Source: Pseudomonas putida | Lineage (GTDB): Bacteria; Pseudomonadota; Gammaproteobacteria; Pseudomonadales; Pseudomonadaceae | Assembly (NCBI RefSeq): GCF_001976065.1 | Contig: NZ_MNAH01000010.1 | Location: 1-64,000 of the forward strand | Direction of reading: 5' to 3' | DNA: 64,000 nt | In this document: positions 8,701-16,204 of the stretch, in pieces | Layout of the letters: every line of letters begins with the position of its first letter | Position numbering within the stretch: the stretch's first letter is position 1 | Program-made: the position numbers and the translations under genes | The notes under the pieces: generated by a model | Seen by the model: only the letters and a program-made list of their open reading frames with translations | Database searches by the model: none | What the model was told of the DNA's origin: nothing

Positions 8701-9138
8701 TCACGCAAGCTGCGCCTGGTATTCCTTCTCGTACTGCCCCGCCAGCGACTCTTTCTGCTTCTCGTCAAGCAACTTGCCGGCCATCTGGAAGAACTTCTGC
8801 TCTTCTTCCTCAAGATGGTGATGGACCTTCTCCGACAGCTTCTTCGCGGTCGCCAGCCAGGACGGACTGGACATCTCGGTGCCGTCCAGTTCTTCCATCA
8901 TTTCATCCATCTCGTGGTGCTCGGCGATCGCGTGGCGGCTGAGATCAACGCCGTTGTCGAACTCCATCAACGGGATGTAGAAATGCCGCTCTTCAGCGGT
9001 TTCGTGTGCCTGCAGTTCTGACTTGAGCTGCTTGTACGCCTCGACACGCTCAGGGGTGTCGCCGCTGGTGCGGATCAGGGCTTTGGCGTAGGTACGCTGG
9101 CGCTCGTGGCTTTCGCGCAAGGCTTCGAAAATATTCAC
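8701..9138 (-). CDS. Hemerythrin HHE-domain protein
   Basis: 145 residues, all-helical, with the histidine and glutamate spacing of HHE cation-binding proteins: LRESHERQR, AHETAEERHFYIP, IAEHHEMDEMMEEL and KVHHHLEEEEQKFFQ. Such proteins bind a di-iron site and are linked to oxygen, nitric oxide or iron stress. It is convergent with ogt and divergent from the GNAT gene, so it is probably monocistronic. Confidence 0.88.
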   Translation of the reverse strand: MNIFEALRESHERQRTYAKALIRTSGDTPERVEAYKQLKSELQAHETAEERHFYIPLMEFDNGVDLSRHAIAEHHEMDEMMEELDGTEMSSPSWLATAKKLSEKVHHHLEEEEQKFFQMAGKLLDEKQKESLAGQYEKEYQAQLA

Positions 9139-9283
9139 GGAATGTCCTCATCGGTCGCACTCTGGAATGGCGCGTCACAACAAATGACATCTGCGCGCTG
9201 GCGAGGGTTCCACTCGTTGCGGGTGATGGAACAATGGCGGTGACCACGATAGGCTGCCGACTCACTGCCATAAGGATATAGCC

Positions 9284-9709
9284 ATGAACCTTCGAATAGA
9301 GTTTTCGCCCACCCCCACGGAAGAAGAGCGCCAGGCCATCCTGCTGCCGCTGCGCGCCTACAACGCCTCGAAGGCCGACGGCGCGGTACCCGAGCACATC
9401 GCCCTGCTGGTGCGCGACGAAAACGATGCGATCCTCGGCGGCCTTTATGCCCGGTTGTTTTACCAGTGGATGTTCATCGACCTGCTGTCGGTACCGGAAC
9501 AGGCCCGGGGACAGGGTATGGGCACGAAACTGATGCGGATGGCCGAAGAACTGGCGCGGGAGAGAAAGTGCATCGGGCTGTGGCTCGACACCTTTGAATT
9601 CCAGGCGCCGGAGTTCTACAAAAAATGCGGCTATAGCGAGATCGGGCACATTGCCGATTACCCGCCGGGGTACAAGCATTTCTTCTTCCAGAAACGCCTG
9701 AGCTACTGA
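9284..9709 (+). CDS. GNAT-family N-acetyltransferase
   Basis: 141 residues with the acetyl-CoA binding motif VPEQARGQGMGTKLM (Q/RxxGxG/A) followed by the C-terminal block LWLDTFEFQAPEFYKKCGYSE seen in many GNAT enzymes. A clear AAGGA ribosome site lies about 7 bases upstream. The acceptor substrate is not predictable. Confidence 0.88.
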   Translation: MNLRIEFSPTPTEEERQAILLPLRAYNASKADGAVPEHIALLVRDENDAILGGLYARLFYQWMFIDLLSVPEQARGQGMGTKLMRMAEELARERKCIGLWLDTFEFQAPEFYKKCGYSEIGHIADYPPGYKHFFFQKRLSY

Positions 9710-9742
9710 TCCCCCCCATCCTCCTGATTTACACCGAACCAG

Positions 9743-9832
9743 TGTGGGAGCGGGCTTGCTCGCGAAGACGGTGGCACAGTCAACATCAATGTTGAATGCA
9801 ATACCGCTTTCGCGAGCAAGCCCGCTCCCACA
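9743..9832. repeat. REPIN-type inverted repeat
   Basis: REP arms with core GGGAGCGGGCTTGCTCGCGA and its complement flank a loop containing CAACATCAATGTTGAATG. It lies between the convergent GNAT and lipoprotein genes, where it could act as a bidirectional transcription barrier. Confidence 0.9.
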
Positions 9833-9850
9833 TTGGGTACTGCATCGACC

Positions 9851-10210
9851 TTAAAGACAGGTAGCCAGCGCCGCCAACCGCCGTTTGGCGACAAAGTCAT
9901 CCTGCTGCGCGTAGTAACTCAACACGGTGCCCGAGGCATCGGTGGTCACGTCGACAAAAGACTCCGCCGAGCGGGTGTACACGGTGGTGCTGCCCTTCTC
10001 ACCCGGCTCCAGGTACGCGGCGGCATCGACACCGAACACCGCTTCGTCCTGCCAGGAGAACTGCACGCACTGGGCGACGTCCTTGGCCGGTTTGTCCGAG
10101 TTCAGGGTCTTGTACGGGGCCTTGGTCCGAGCATCGTTCATCGCCGAGCTCGCGCATCCCGCCAGCAAGGTAACGGCCAGCGCCACCATCAGAATTCGCA
10201 TTGCATTCAC
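9851..10210 (-). CDS. Small lipoprotein of unknown function
   Basis: 119 residues. The N-terminus has a lipoprotein signal peptide with lipobox LLAGC, followed by a short soluble domain containing two further cysteines (VAQCVQFSW and the C-terminal ATCL), which could pair. A GAGTGA sequence precedes the ATG at 10210; an ATG three codons on is also possible. No catalytic motif is recognised. It resembles small Pseudomonas lipoproteins of unknown role. Confidence 0.75.
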   Translation of the reverse strand: MNAMRILMVALAVTLLAGCASSAMNDARTKAPYKTLNSDKPAKDVAQCVQFSWQDEAVFGVDAAAYLEPGEKGSTTVYTRSAESFVDVTTDASGTVLSYYAQQDDFVAKRRLAALATCL

Positions 10211-10349
10211 TCATGAGGAAAAAGCGGACTGTATCACCGTGGCAGCGCCTGACGTTCTGCTTTACTTCATTTATAACGCGACACCGGGCGACGATTCGCG
10301 CACCCTGTCGCGCCAATAGCGCTGTATTGCACCTTTCCCTGGACACCCC

Positions 10350-10598
10350 ATGACACCCAACGCCGAATTCTACAAACCGACCACTGAATATGCCGACAAG
10401 CTGATCAGCCAGATCGGTCAGACACCTTCCTGGATCGCCAAGCGAATCGGCGTCACCGACAAGCGGATTCGATACATTCTCGACGGTGAAAGAACCGTCA
10501 AGGGCGACACCACGCCGATCCAGATGACCTATACCGAGCAGTTTGCCCTCGAGTGTCTGGCGGCAGCGGCCAAGGCCAGCAAAAAACAGTCTTCGTAA
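10350..10598 (+). CDS. Small HTH-like protein of unknown function
   Basis: 82 residues. QTPSWIAKRIGVTDKRIRYILDGER reads as a helix-turn-helix resembling phage or XRE-type DNA-binding helices, followed by a short tail ending KKQSS. It is followed 20 bases later by a second small gene and may be co-transcribed. Function unknown. Confidence 0.65.
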   Translation: MTPNAEFYKPTTEYADKLISQIGQTPSWIAKRIGVTDKRIRYILDGERTVKGDTTPIQMTYTEQFALECLAAAAKASKKQSS

Positions 10599-10618
10599 TC
10601 CGTTCCTAAGGAGCGACC

Positions 10619-10948
10619 ATGGCGGCATCCGAGCAACAACACGAACAGGCCCTGAAGAAGTTTCTCGACGAGCGCCCCGAACTGCGGGTCGAGCTCGACA
10701 ACCTCAACCCGCTGCTGGCCCAGGCCAAGGGCGAAACCCTCGCGCAGTTTCGCGATGAGCGTTTGCATGAGGCCTTTGAAGCCGAAGCCGAGCGCCAGGG
10801 TTTGTTTGCCTGGGAGCTGACGCTGCAACTGACCGCTGCGTCAGATGAGGAATACGAGGTCCAGCGCCTGGAAGTACACCGGGAAGTTGCGGAAATGGCC
10901 GGCATGGACTGGTTGGAGTATTGCGATCTATATGGGATAACACCCTGA
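10619..10948 (+). CDS. DUF6388-like small acidic protein
   Basis: 109 residues, predicted mostly helical and acidic (about 20% Glu). An AAGGAG ribosome site precedes the start. The composition and the closing motif EVHREVAEMAGMDWLEYC match small Pseudomonas proteins I recall as DUF6388; that family name is from memory. Function unknown. It follows the HTH-like gene with a 20-base gap. Confidence 0.7.
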   Translation: MAASEQQHEQALKKFLDERPELRVELDNLNPLLAQAKGETLAQFRDERLHEAFEAEAERQGLFAWELTLQLTAASDEEYEVQRLEVHREVAEMAGMDWLEYCDLYGITP

Positions 10949-10970
10949 CCACCGCTCAAGGATGTCACCC

Positions 10971-11675
10971 ATGCTGCCTTCCGCCTCAAGGACCCACGCC
11001 AGCCCCGGACACTTGCACACGCAGAAATGGCGCGGGCGCATCGGCCTGAGTCTGGTAGCCATGCTCTCGGTGCTGGCCGGCATGACCGATGCAATCGGTT
11101 TCATGGCCAGCGGCGATTTCGTCTCGTTCATGAGCGGCAACACCACGCGGATGGCCGTCGCCATCGGTGACGGCGACCTGGGATTGACCCTGCGCCTGGT
11201 GATCCTCGTCGCCACCTTCATTATCGGCAACGCGCTGGGCGTTATCGTCGGCCGCCTGACCGGGCGTCGGCCACTGCCCTTGCTGTTGTGCATCGCCGCC
11301 TTGCTGTGCACCGCCGCGGCCTGGCCCTACGACTCGCAACTGCCCGCCCTGCTGGCGGCGATCATCGCCATGGGCATGCTCAATGCCGCCGTGGAAGAGG
11401 TCAACGGCCTGCCGGTCGGCCTGACCTACGTCACCGGCGCCCTGTCGCGCTTCGGCCGTGGCCTGGGGCGCTGGCTGCTTGGTGAGCGCCGTAACGGCTG
11501 GCGCGTGCAACTGATCCCCTGGACCGGCATGTTCGCTGGCGCGGTACTCGGTGCAGTGCTGGAACATCATTTCGGGCTCAAGGCGCTGTTTGCCAGCGGC
11601 TTGCTGGCGGCGGCGCTGGGGATTTTGTCGCTGAAGATCCCGCGGCGTTGGCAGTTGGGGTATATGCCCCGTTGA
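10971..11675 (+). CDS. DUF1275 (YoaK-like) membrane protein
   Basis: About 234 residues with about six membrane segments. The block LAGMTDAIGFMASGDFVSFM and the nearby MSGNTTRM are the DUF1275 signature. The ATG at 10971 is preferred over 10962 because the AAGGA site is then about 8 bases upstream. Family function is unknown. It ends just before a tail-to-tail REP pair and lies upstream of tusD, where many pseudomonads carry a yccA-like gene instead. Confidence 0.83.
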   Translation: MLPSASRTHASPGHLHTQKWRGRIGLSLVAMLSVLAGMTDAIGFMASGDFVSFMSGNTTRMAVAIGDGDLGLTLRLVILVATFIIGNALGVIVGRLTGRRPLPLLLCIAALLCTAAAWPYDSQLPALLAAIIAMGMLNAAVEEVNGLPVGLTYVTGALSRFGRGLGRWLLGERRNGWRVQLIPWTGMFAGAVLGAVLEHHFGLKALFASGLLAAALGILSLKIPRRWQLGYMPR

Positions 11676-11684
11676 TTGTTGTTG

Positions 11685-11788
11685 CCTGTGCGGGCCCCTT
11701 CGCTGGCAAGCCAGCTCCTACAGTAGATCTTTTGTGACCGACGCATTTCCTGTAGGCGCTGGCTTGCCAGCGAAGAGGCCCGCACAGG
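11685..11788. repeat. Long inverted REP pair
   Basis: The arms begin CCTGTGCGGGCC and end GGCCCGCACAGG and contain REP cores facing the opposite way from the REPINs at 548 and 1937 (CGCTGGCAAGCCAGCTCC on the left arm, GCGCTGGCTTGCCAGCG on the right). The extra outer arm makes the total inverted repeat about 38 bases per side. It lies between the DUF1275 gene and tusD. Confidence 0.85.
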
Positions 11789-11856
11789 CGACATCGATTT
11801 AGCCCCTGCGCCGATAAAGCTTTATCATGGCCGCAGTTTCGCTGATCGAGTCCGCC

Positions 11857-12249
11857 ATGAAGTTCGCCATCGCCGTATTTTCCGCCGCCCATGCGCCCTC
11901 CTCGCGCCGCGCCTTGCTGTTCGCCCAGGCCGCGCTGGCCGGTGGGCATGAGATTGTCCGGCTGTTTTTCTACCAGGATGGCGTTTACAACGCGTCCGCC
12001 AGTGTGGTCACGCCCCAGGACGAGCTGGATCTGCCCAAGCAATGGCGCACCTTCGTCAGCGAACACCAACTCGATGGCGTGGTGTGCATCGCCGCCGCCT
12101 TGCGCCGTGGGGTGTTGAACGAGGAAGAAGCCAGGCGCTATCAGCGCGAGGCTGTCGCCGTCGGCGCGCCGTGGGCGTTGTCCGGCCTCGGTCAGTTGCA
12201 CGATGCGGTGCAGGACGCCGACCGCCTGATCTGCTTCGGAGGTGTGTGA
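11857..12249 (+). CDS. tusD: Sulfurtransferase TusD
   Basis: 130 residues starting MKFAIAVFSAAHAPSS. With TusB and TusC it forms the TusBCD complex that accepts persulfide sulfur from TusA and hands it to TusE for 2-thiouridine formation by MnmA. The catalytic cysteine is in DGVVCIAAALRRG. The ORF is open to 11827 but family length fits the ATG at 11857. Next gene starts one base after the stop. Confidence 0.93.
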   Translation: MKFAIAVFSAAHAPSSRRALLFAQAALAGGHEIVRLFFYQDGVYNASASVVTPQDELDLPKQWRTFVSEHQLDGVVCIAAALRRGVLNEEEARRYQREAVAVGAPWALSGLGQLHDAVQDADRLICFGGV

Positions 12250-12250
12250 G

Positions 12251-12613
12251 ATGTCCAAATCCTTGCTGATCATCAGCCGTCAATCGCCCTGGTCCGGTCC
12301 CGGCGCGCGGGAAGCGCTGGACATCGTGCTGGCGGGCGGCGCTTTCGATCTGCCGATCGGCCTGCTGTTTCTCGACGACGGCGTGTTTCAGCTCGCCGCG
12401 AAACAGGACGCCAAGACCCTGCAACAGAAAGACCTGAGCGCCAACCTGCAGGCCCTGCCGATGTTCGGCGTCGAAGAACTGTTCGTCTGTGCCGACAGCG
12501 CTGCCGAGCGTGGCCTGGAACCTGGCGCCCTGGCGCTTGCGCAAGCCCGCGTGTTGGCCGCCGACGAAATCACTGCGCTCATTGACCGTTACGACCAGGT
12601 GATCACCCTCTGA
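12251..12613 (+). CDS. tusC: Sulfurtransferase complex subunit TusC
   Basis: 120 residues. MSKSLLIISRQSPWSGPGAR and GLLFLDDGVFQL are the DsrF/TusC-type blocks. It forms the middle gene of the tusDCBE operon: one base after tusD and overlapping the start of tusB by one base (TGATG). It is a structural partner in the TusBCD hexamer. Confidence 0.92.
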   Translation: MSKSLLIISRQSPWSGPGAREALDIVLAGGAFDLPIGLLFLDDGVFQLAAKQDAKTLQQKDLSANLQALPMFGVEELFVCADSAAERGLEPGALALAQARVLAADEITALIDRYDQVITL

Positions 12614-12906
12614 TGTCGACTTTGCATGTATTGTCTCATTCCCCGTTCGGCGACGACCGCCTGAACAGCTGCCTGCGGTTGATCGGTGCCAGCGACGCGC
12701 TGCTGCTGTCCGGCGACGCGGCCTATGCCCTGCAGCCGGGCACCGCACCTTTCATGGCGCTCCATGCTCGCGGCTTGACCCTCTATGTCCTGGCCGAAGA
12801 TGCCCAGGCCCGGGCCATCGATGTTCCGGATTGGGCAACGGCTGTCGATTACCCGGTCTTCGTCGAACTGTCGATCCACCACGACAAGGTCAACAGCTGG
12901 TTATGA
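12613..12906 (+). CDS. tusB: Sulfurtransferase complex subunit TusB
   Basis: 97 residues of the DsrH/TusB type (MSTLHVLSHSPFGDDRLNSC, GDAAYAL). It overlaps tusC by one base and tusE by four (ATGA), indicating tight translational coupling. It is the smallest subunit of TusBCD. Confidence 0.92.
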   Translation: MSTLHVLSHSPFGDDRLNSCLRLIGASDALLLSGDAAYALQPGTAPFMALHARGLTLYVLAEDAQARAIDVPDWATAVDYPVFVELSIHHDKVNSWL

Positions 12907-13238
12907 ATGTATTGACCGTCGGCGCGCGCGCCATCGAGTTGGACAAAGACGGTTTCCTGGTCGAGCTCAGCGACTGGTCGGCGGACGTCGCCAGTGCCTT
13001 GGCCGCTGCCGAAGACATCGAGTTGAGCCCCGAGCACTGGGAAATCCTCGAACTGCTGCGCAGCTTCTACGCCGAATTCCAGCTGTCGCCGGCCACCCGG
13101 CCGCTGATCAAGTACACCGCATTGAAACTCGGCCCGGACAAAGGCAACAGCCTGCACCTGAACCGACTCTTCAAAGGCACCCCTGCCAAACTCGCCGCGA
13201 AACTGGCGGGCCTGCCCAAACCGACGAATTGCCTATGA
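12903..13238 (+). CDS. tusE: Sulfur carrier TusE (DsrC-like)
   Basis: 111 residues. The C-terminal arm GLPKPTNCL carries the penultimate cysteine that receives persulfide from TusBCD and docks with MnmA. HWEILELLRSFYAEF and LFKGTPAKLAAKLAGLPKP are typical DsrC-family blocks. It ends the tus operon and is intact; its stop is the last backbone base recognised before the genomic island. Confidence 0.94.
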   Translation: MNVLTVGARAIELDKDGFLVELSDWSADVASALAAAEDIELSPEHWEILELLRSFYAEFQLSPATRPLIKYTALKLGPDKGNSLHLNRLFKGTPAKLAAKLAGLPKPTNCL

Positions 13239-13257
13239 TCCGGCGCGTTGCGGTAGT

Positions 13258-13289
13258 TAGATCTATGTGATATCAAAATCATAGATCTA
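13258..13289. repeat. Perfect 10-bp palindrome arms near the left island end
   Basis: TAGATCTATG and CATAGATCTA are perfect reverse complements separated by 12 AT-rich bases (TGATATCAAAAT). The palindrome lies 20 bases after the tusE stop and about 90 bases before ginA. It is a candidate recombinase or regulator binding site at the island's left end, or part of the ginA control region. Confidence 0.75.
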
Positions 13290-13379
13290 TCTGACGGGGA
13301 GTGGAAGGAAGCAGCAGTAGCCTTCAACCAATCCATGCAGACAGGGACACTGAGTGAATGGTCGATGACAGGGTGATTG

Positions 13380-14525
13380 ATGGAGATTGTGTGGGGCACT
13401 AAGGATTTCGTAATCGCTGGACAACCTTACCAAGGGTTTCCAATTCTGCTGTGGGACTCGATGGAGAGCTGCAGCCAGGCCAATCAGTTCTTCCGCTACT
13501 ACCTCCTTCGCGGGGACATCGGCTCAAAGCAATCCTGGCCTAGCACTGGACGGGCGCTTTACGACTTTTTCAGCTTCCTGCAAGCCCATGATCTTGATTG
13601 GCGGGACGTAGATCGCGGAGAGGCCAAGAGCCTTGTGGCTGCCTACCGAGACTACTGCTTGGTGACGTGCGGACTGGCTCGCAACACTACTCGCCAGCGT
13701 CTGACGTACATCTGTAAGTTCTACAAATTCGCCTTAAATAAGGGCTGGGTGAAGCGCTTACCGTTCGGTGCCGAAGAGCGCACCGTGAAGCGCAAAACAG
13801 GCTTCCTTGAGCATGTGGACGCCAGCGGAGGCAAAGCGCTAGTGAACGACGTGATGCCGCGTCGTCACAAGCCCCTACCTAAGTTCCTGAGCATGGCCCA
13901 GGCCAAGTCATTTCTGGCAGCAGCGGAGAATCCACATCATCGGATCATGATTCAGCTGGCGCTGCGCACAGGCCTGCGTCGTAACGAACTGGCGACTTTC
14001 CCAGTGGCGTACATTTTCGACCCGGACAAGGCTGGACGAACCGAACGCAATCTTTGCATCCGACTGGATCCTTTCGACGGCAGCGGGATGGAGACCAAGG
14101 GTAGTAAGGCGCGAGATATCTGGGTCAGTCGCAAGTTCATGGCCGAACTCTACCGTTACGTGTCCAAGGTGCGCGGCGAGCGGACGTCTCTGGGTAAGGA
14201 TCAGAAGGCACTCCTCATCAACCATCTCGGAGAGACTTATGGCAGCGCCGGCAAGAGCCTGAACCGGATTATCAGCGAGACCGGAAAGGCTACAGGAATC
14301 GAAGTCCATACCCACATGCTGCGTCACACCTACGCAACTCACACTCTGGTCAACCTTCAGCGCAACCCACAGAACGGGCTTGATCCCCTGGTGTTTCTGC
14401 AGCGTCAACTTGGCCACAGTTCAGTTCAGACCACTATGGTGTACCTTCACCTGATCAATGAAATGGCCGATGAGGCCGTGCTTGCCTATGACGACGAGTT
14501 GAATGAGATGGCAGGAGCAGCCTGA
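13380..14525 (+). CDS. ginA: Tyrosine recombinase GinA-type integrase
   Basis: 381 residues with an N-terminal SAM-like core-binding domain (about 50-120) and a C-terminal catalytic domain. The full catalytic set is visible: Arg200 in TGLRRNEL, His312 and Arg315 in HMLRHTYATH, His346 in LGHSSVQTT and nucleophile Tyr355 in MVYLH. The ATG at 13380 has an AGGGTG site a few bases upstream; an in-frame TTG lies one codon before. It overlaps ginB by one base. By homology of arrangement it corresponds to the first integrase of GInt and Tn554-type elements. Confidence 0.88.
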   Translation: MEIVWGTKDFVIAGQPYQGFPILLWDSMESCSQANQFFRYYLLRGDIGSKQSWPSTGRALYDFFSFLQAHDLDWRDVDRGEAKSLVAAYRDYCLVTCGLARNTTRQRLTYICKFYKFALNKGWVKRLPFGAEERTVKRKTGFLEHVDASGGKALVNDVMPRRHKPLPKFLSMAQAKSFLAAAENPHHRIMIQLALRTGLRRNELATFPVAYIFDPDKAGRTERNLCIRLDPFDGSGMETKGSKARDIWVSRKFMAELYRYVSKVRGERTSLGKDQKALLINHLGETYGSAGKSLNRIISETGKATGIEVHTHMLRHTYATHTLVNLQRNPQNGLDPLVFLQRQLGHSSVQTTMVYLHLINEMADEAVLAYDDELNEMAGAA

Positions 14526-16204
14526 TGGGGAAGCGCAAGGTATTTACCAAGACTGACCTCAGCGTTCCACAGGTCGAGCACGACCTAGACACGGCAGGCA
14601 ACGTGGTCATCTTGCCTGAGGCCGTCCCTCCAAAGAGCACTGTGGTCAATTTCGGGCGCAACTCGACTTGCCACCGAAACTATGATCTCGCACGATGGTA
14701 TGGAGCTGGGATTGATGCCATTACTTACGCCTGTCAGCGTCAAATTGAGCGCTTTCTAGCGGGGCAAGATGGCAACATTTCGGTTACTACCGTGGTGGGC
14801 TTTTGTAACTCTGGGCTACGGTATTTTCTCGACTACTGCATGCTCCAGGCGACGGCTTTTGAGCGTGACTTAACACTGAAGGATGTGAACCGAGAGCTGA
14901 TTGATGGTTATCTCAACCACCTATCTCGACTGGGTACAGCGACGATCAACCAGAGAAACTGCTACGCAAAAACCAAGTCGGTGCTTGTTGCCCTTGGGCA
15001 ACGCGGACTGTTCCCTTTGGTAACCTCTGGCGATACTTCCACCTTCCCTCGTAATCCATTTCCAAACATCAACCGCAAGATTAAAGGCGAGACAGCGTTA
15101 TCAAAGCGCGAGCGGCAAGAATTTGCAGCGGCGTTGCGGCAAGCCATCAAGCCGATATGGATCGATGGTACGCATATGCCCAACTACTTATTGGTGTATG
15201 CCCTGTTGATCATAGCTCTCCACACCGGACGTAATACCATTCCCTTGCTGGAAATGGGCCGCGGTTGCTTGCGCCCCCATCCAAAAGACGACACGGTTTT
15301 TCTGGTGTTGTGGAAGCGGCGTGGCTACAACACCAGCAAAGTGGCTTTACGGGCTGAGTCGAAAGCCGAGCGTATTCTGGAGTCCATTCCCAGCGTCAGA
15401 ATTAACGTGGAACGTCTGATCCGTCGGGTGATGGTCTTAACTGAACCTTTGGCTTCCGAAGCCCCGGACGACATCAAAGACCGTATCTGGCTGTACCGCC
15501 GCCGCGCCACAAGCTCAGAAGGCCAAGTCTCAGCGCTCCAAGTTCGACAATTGGATGTAGGGATAAGTCGTCTTGTCACTGAATACAGCCTGAAGGATAG
15601 CGATGGAAAACCACTACGTATCAACATTTCCCGTTTGCGTAAAACCTTTGCAAACCGCATCTTTGATCTAACAGATGGAGATCTTGCAACCACCGCTGCC
15701 GCTCTGGGTAACACTCCACGGGTAGCTGACCAAAACTACTTAGCGCCCAGCGAGGATGCCCGTCGAAATTGGCGGTTCATGGGAGAAACGCTGGTGCAGG
15801 AACTGCTAACAGAGACCATCGGCGCATCATATAAGGACACTCCTTTGGGTCGTTGTAGCGACCCAGTAAATGGTCAGTTCGCCCCAAAACGCGAGGGCGT
15901 AATCTGCATGAACTTCGTGAACTGCCTGCGCTGTAAGCACTACGCAATAACCGCCGAGGACCTTCACAAGCTCTTCAGCTTCTATTTCCGAGTGCTGGCT
16001 GAACGCAACCGTATGGATAAGCGCCGCTGGGCAAGGGAGTACGCACATATCCCTCGCCTCATCGACCATTACATCATTGCAGAGGGGCTGCGCCGTGGCG
16101 CCTTCAAGGCTGCGGCTGTTGACGCTGCTCGTGAGCGCGCTCGTACTGAACCACACCCGTTCTGGTCAGTTGATCTTATCGCCAGCCTGGAGGTCTTATC
16201 ATGA
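14525..16204 (+). CDS. ginB: Tyrosine recombinase GinB-type integrase, divergent active site
   Basis: 559 residues. Catalytic-domain landmarks are LHTGRNTIPLLEMG (Arg236), ISRLRKTFANR and LGNTPRVADQNYLAPS with Tyr405. Relative to GinA, the box II histidine (HxLR) is Ser369 and the histidine of LGH is Asn396, while both arginines and the tyrosine are kept. A cysteine-rich block follows (C444 onward, with VICMNFVNCLRCKHY), suggesting a metal-binding C-terminal module. It overlaps ginA by 1 and ginC by 4 bases, so the three are co-translated. Known GInts need all gin genes for integration and excision, so this protein is probably functional despite the substitutions. Confidence 0.85.
   Translation: MGKRKVFTKTDLSVPQVEHDLDTAGNVVILPEAVPPKSTVVNFGRNSTCHRNYDLARWYGAGIDAITYACQRQIERFLAGQDGNISVTTVVGFCNSGLRYFLDYCMLQATAFERDLTLKDVNRELIDGYLNHLSRLGTATINQRNCYAKTKSVLVALGQRGLFPLVTSGDTSTFPRNPFPNINRKIKGETALSKRERQEFAAALRQAIKPIWIDGTHMPNYLLVYALLIIALHTGRNTIPLLEMGRGCLRPHPKDDTVFLVLWKRRGYNTSKVALRAESKAERILESIPSVRINVERLIRRVMVLTEPLASEAPDDIKDRIWLYRRRATSSEGQVSALQVRQLDVGISRLVTEYSLKDSDGKPLRINISRLRKTFANRIFDLTDGDLATTAAALGNTPRVADQNYLAPSEDARRNWRFMGETLVQELLTETIGASYKDTPLGRCSDPVNGQFAPKREGVICMNFVNCLRCKHYAITAEDLHKLFSFYFRVLAERNRMDKRRWAREYAHIPRLIDHYIIAEGLRRGAFKAAAVDAARERARTEPHPFWSVDLIASLEVLS

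Noticed and set aside
13169..13185. tusE 3' end as the exact insertion target (shared AAAGGCACC)
   Set aside because: Only 9 bases match, tusE is intact, and no duplicated tusE end is found at the right border.
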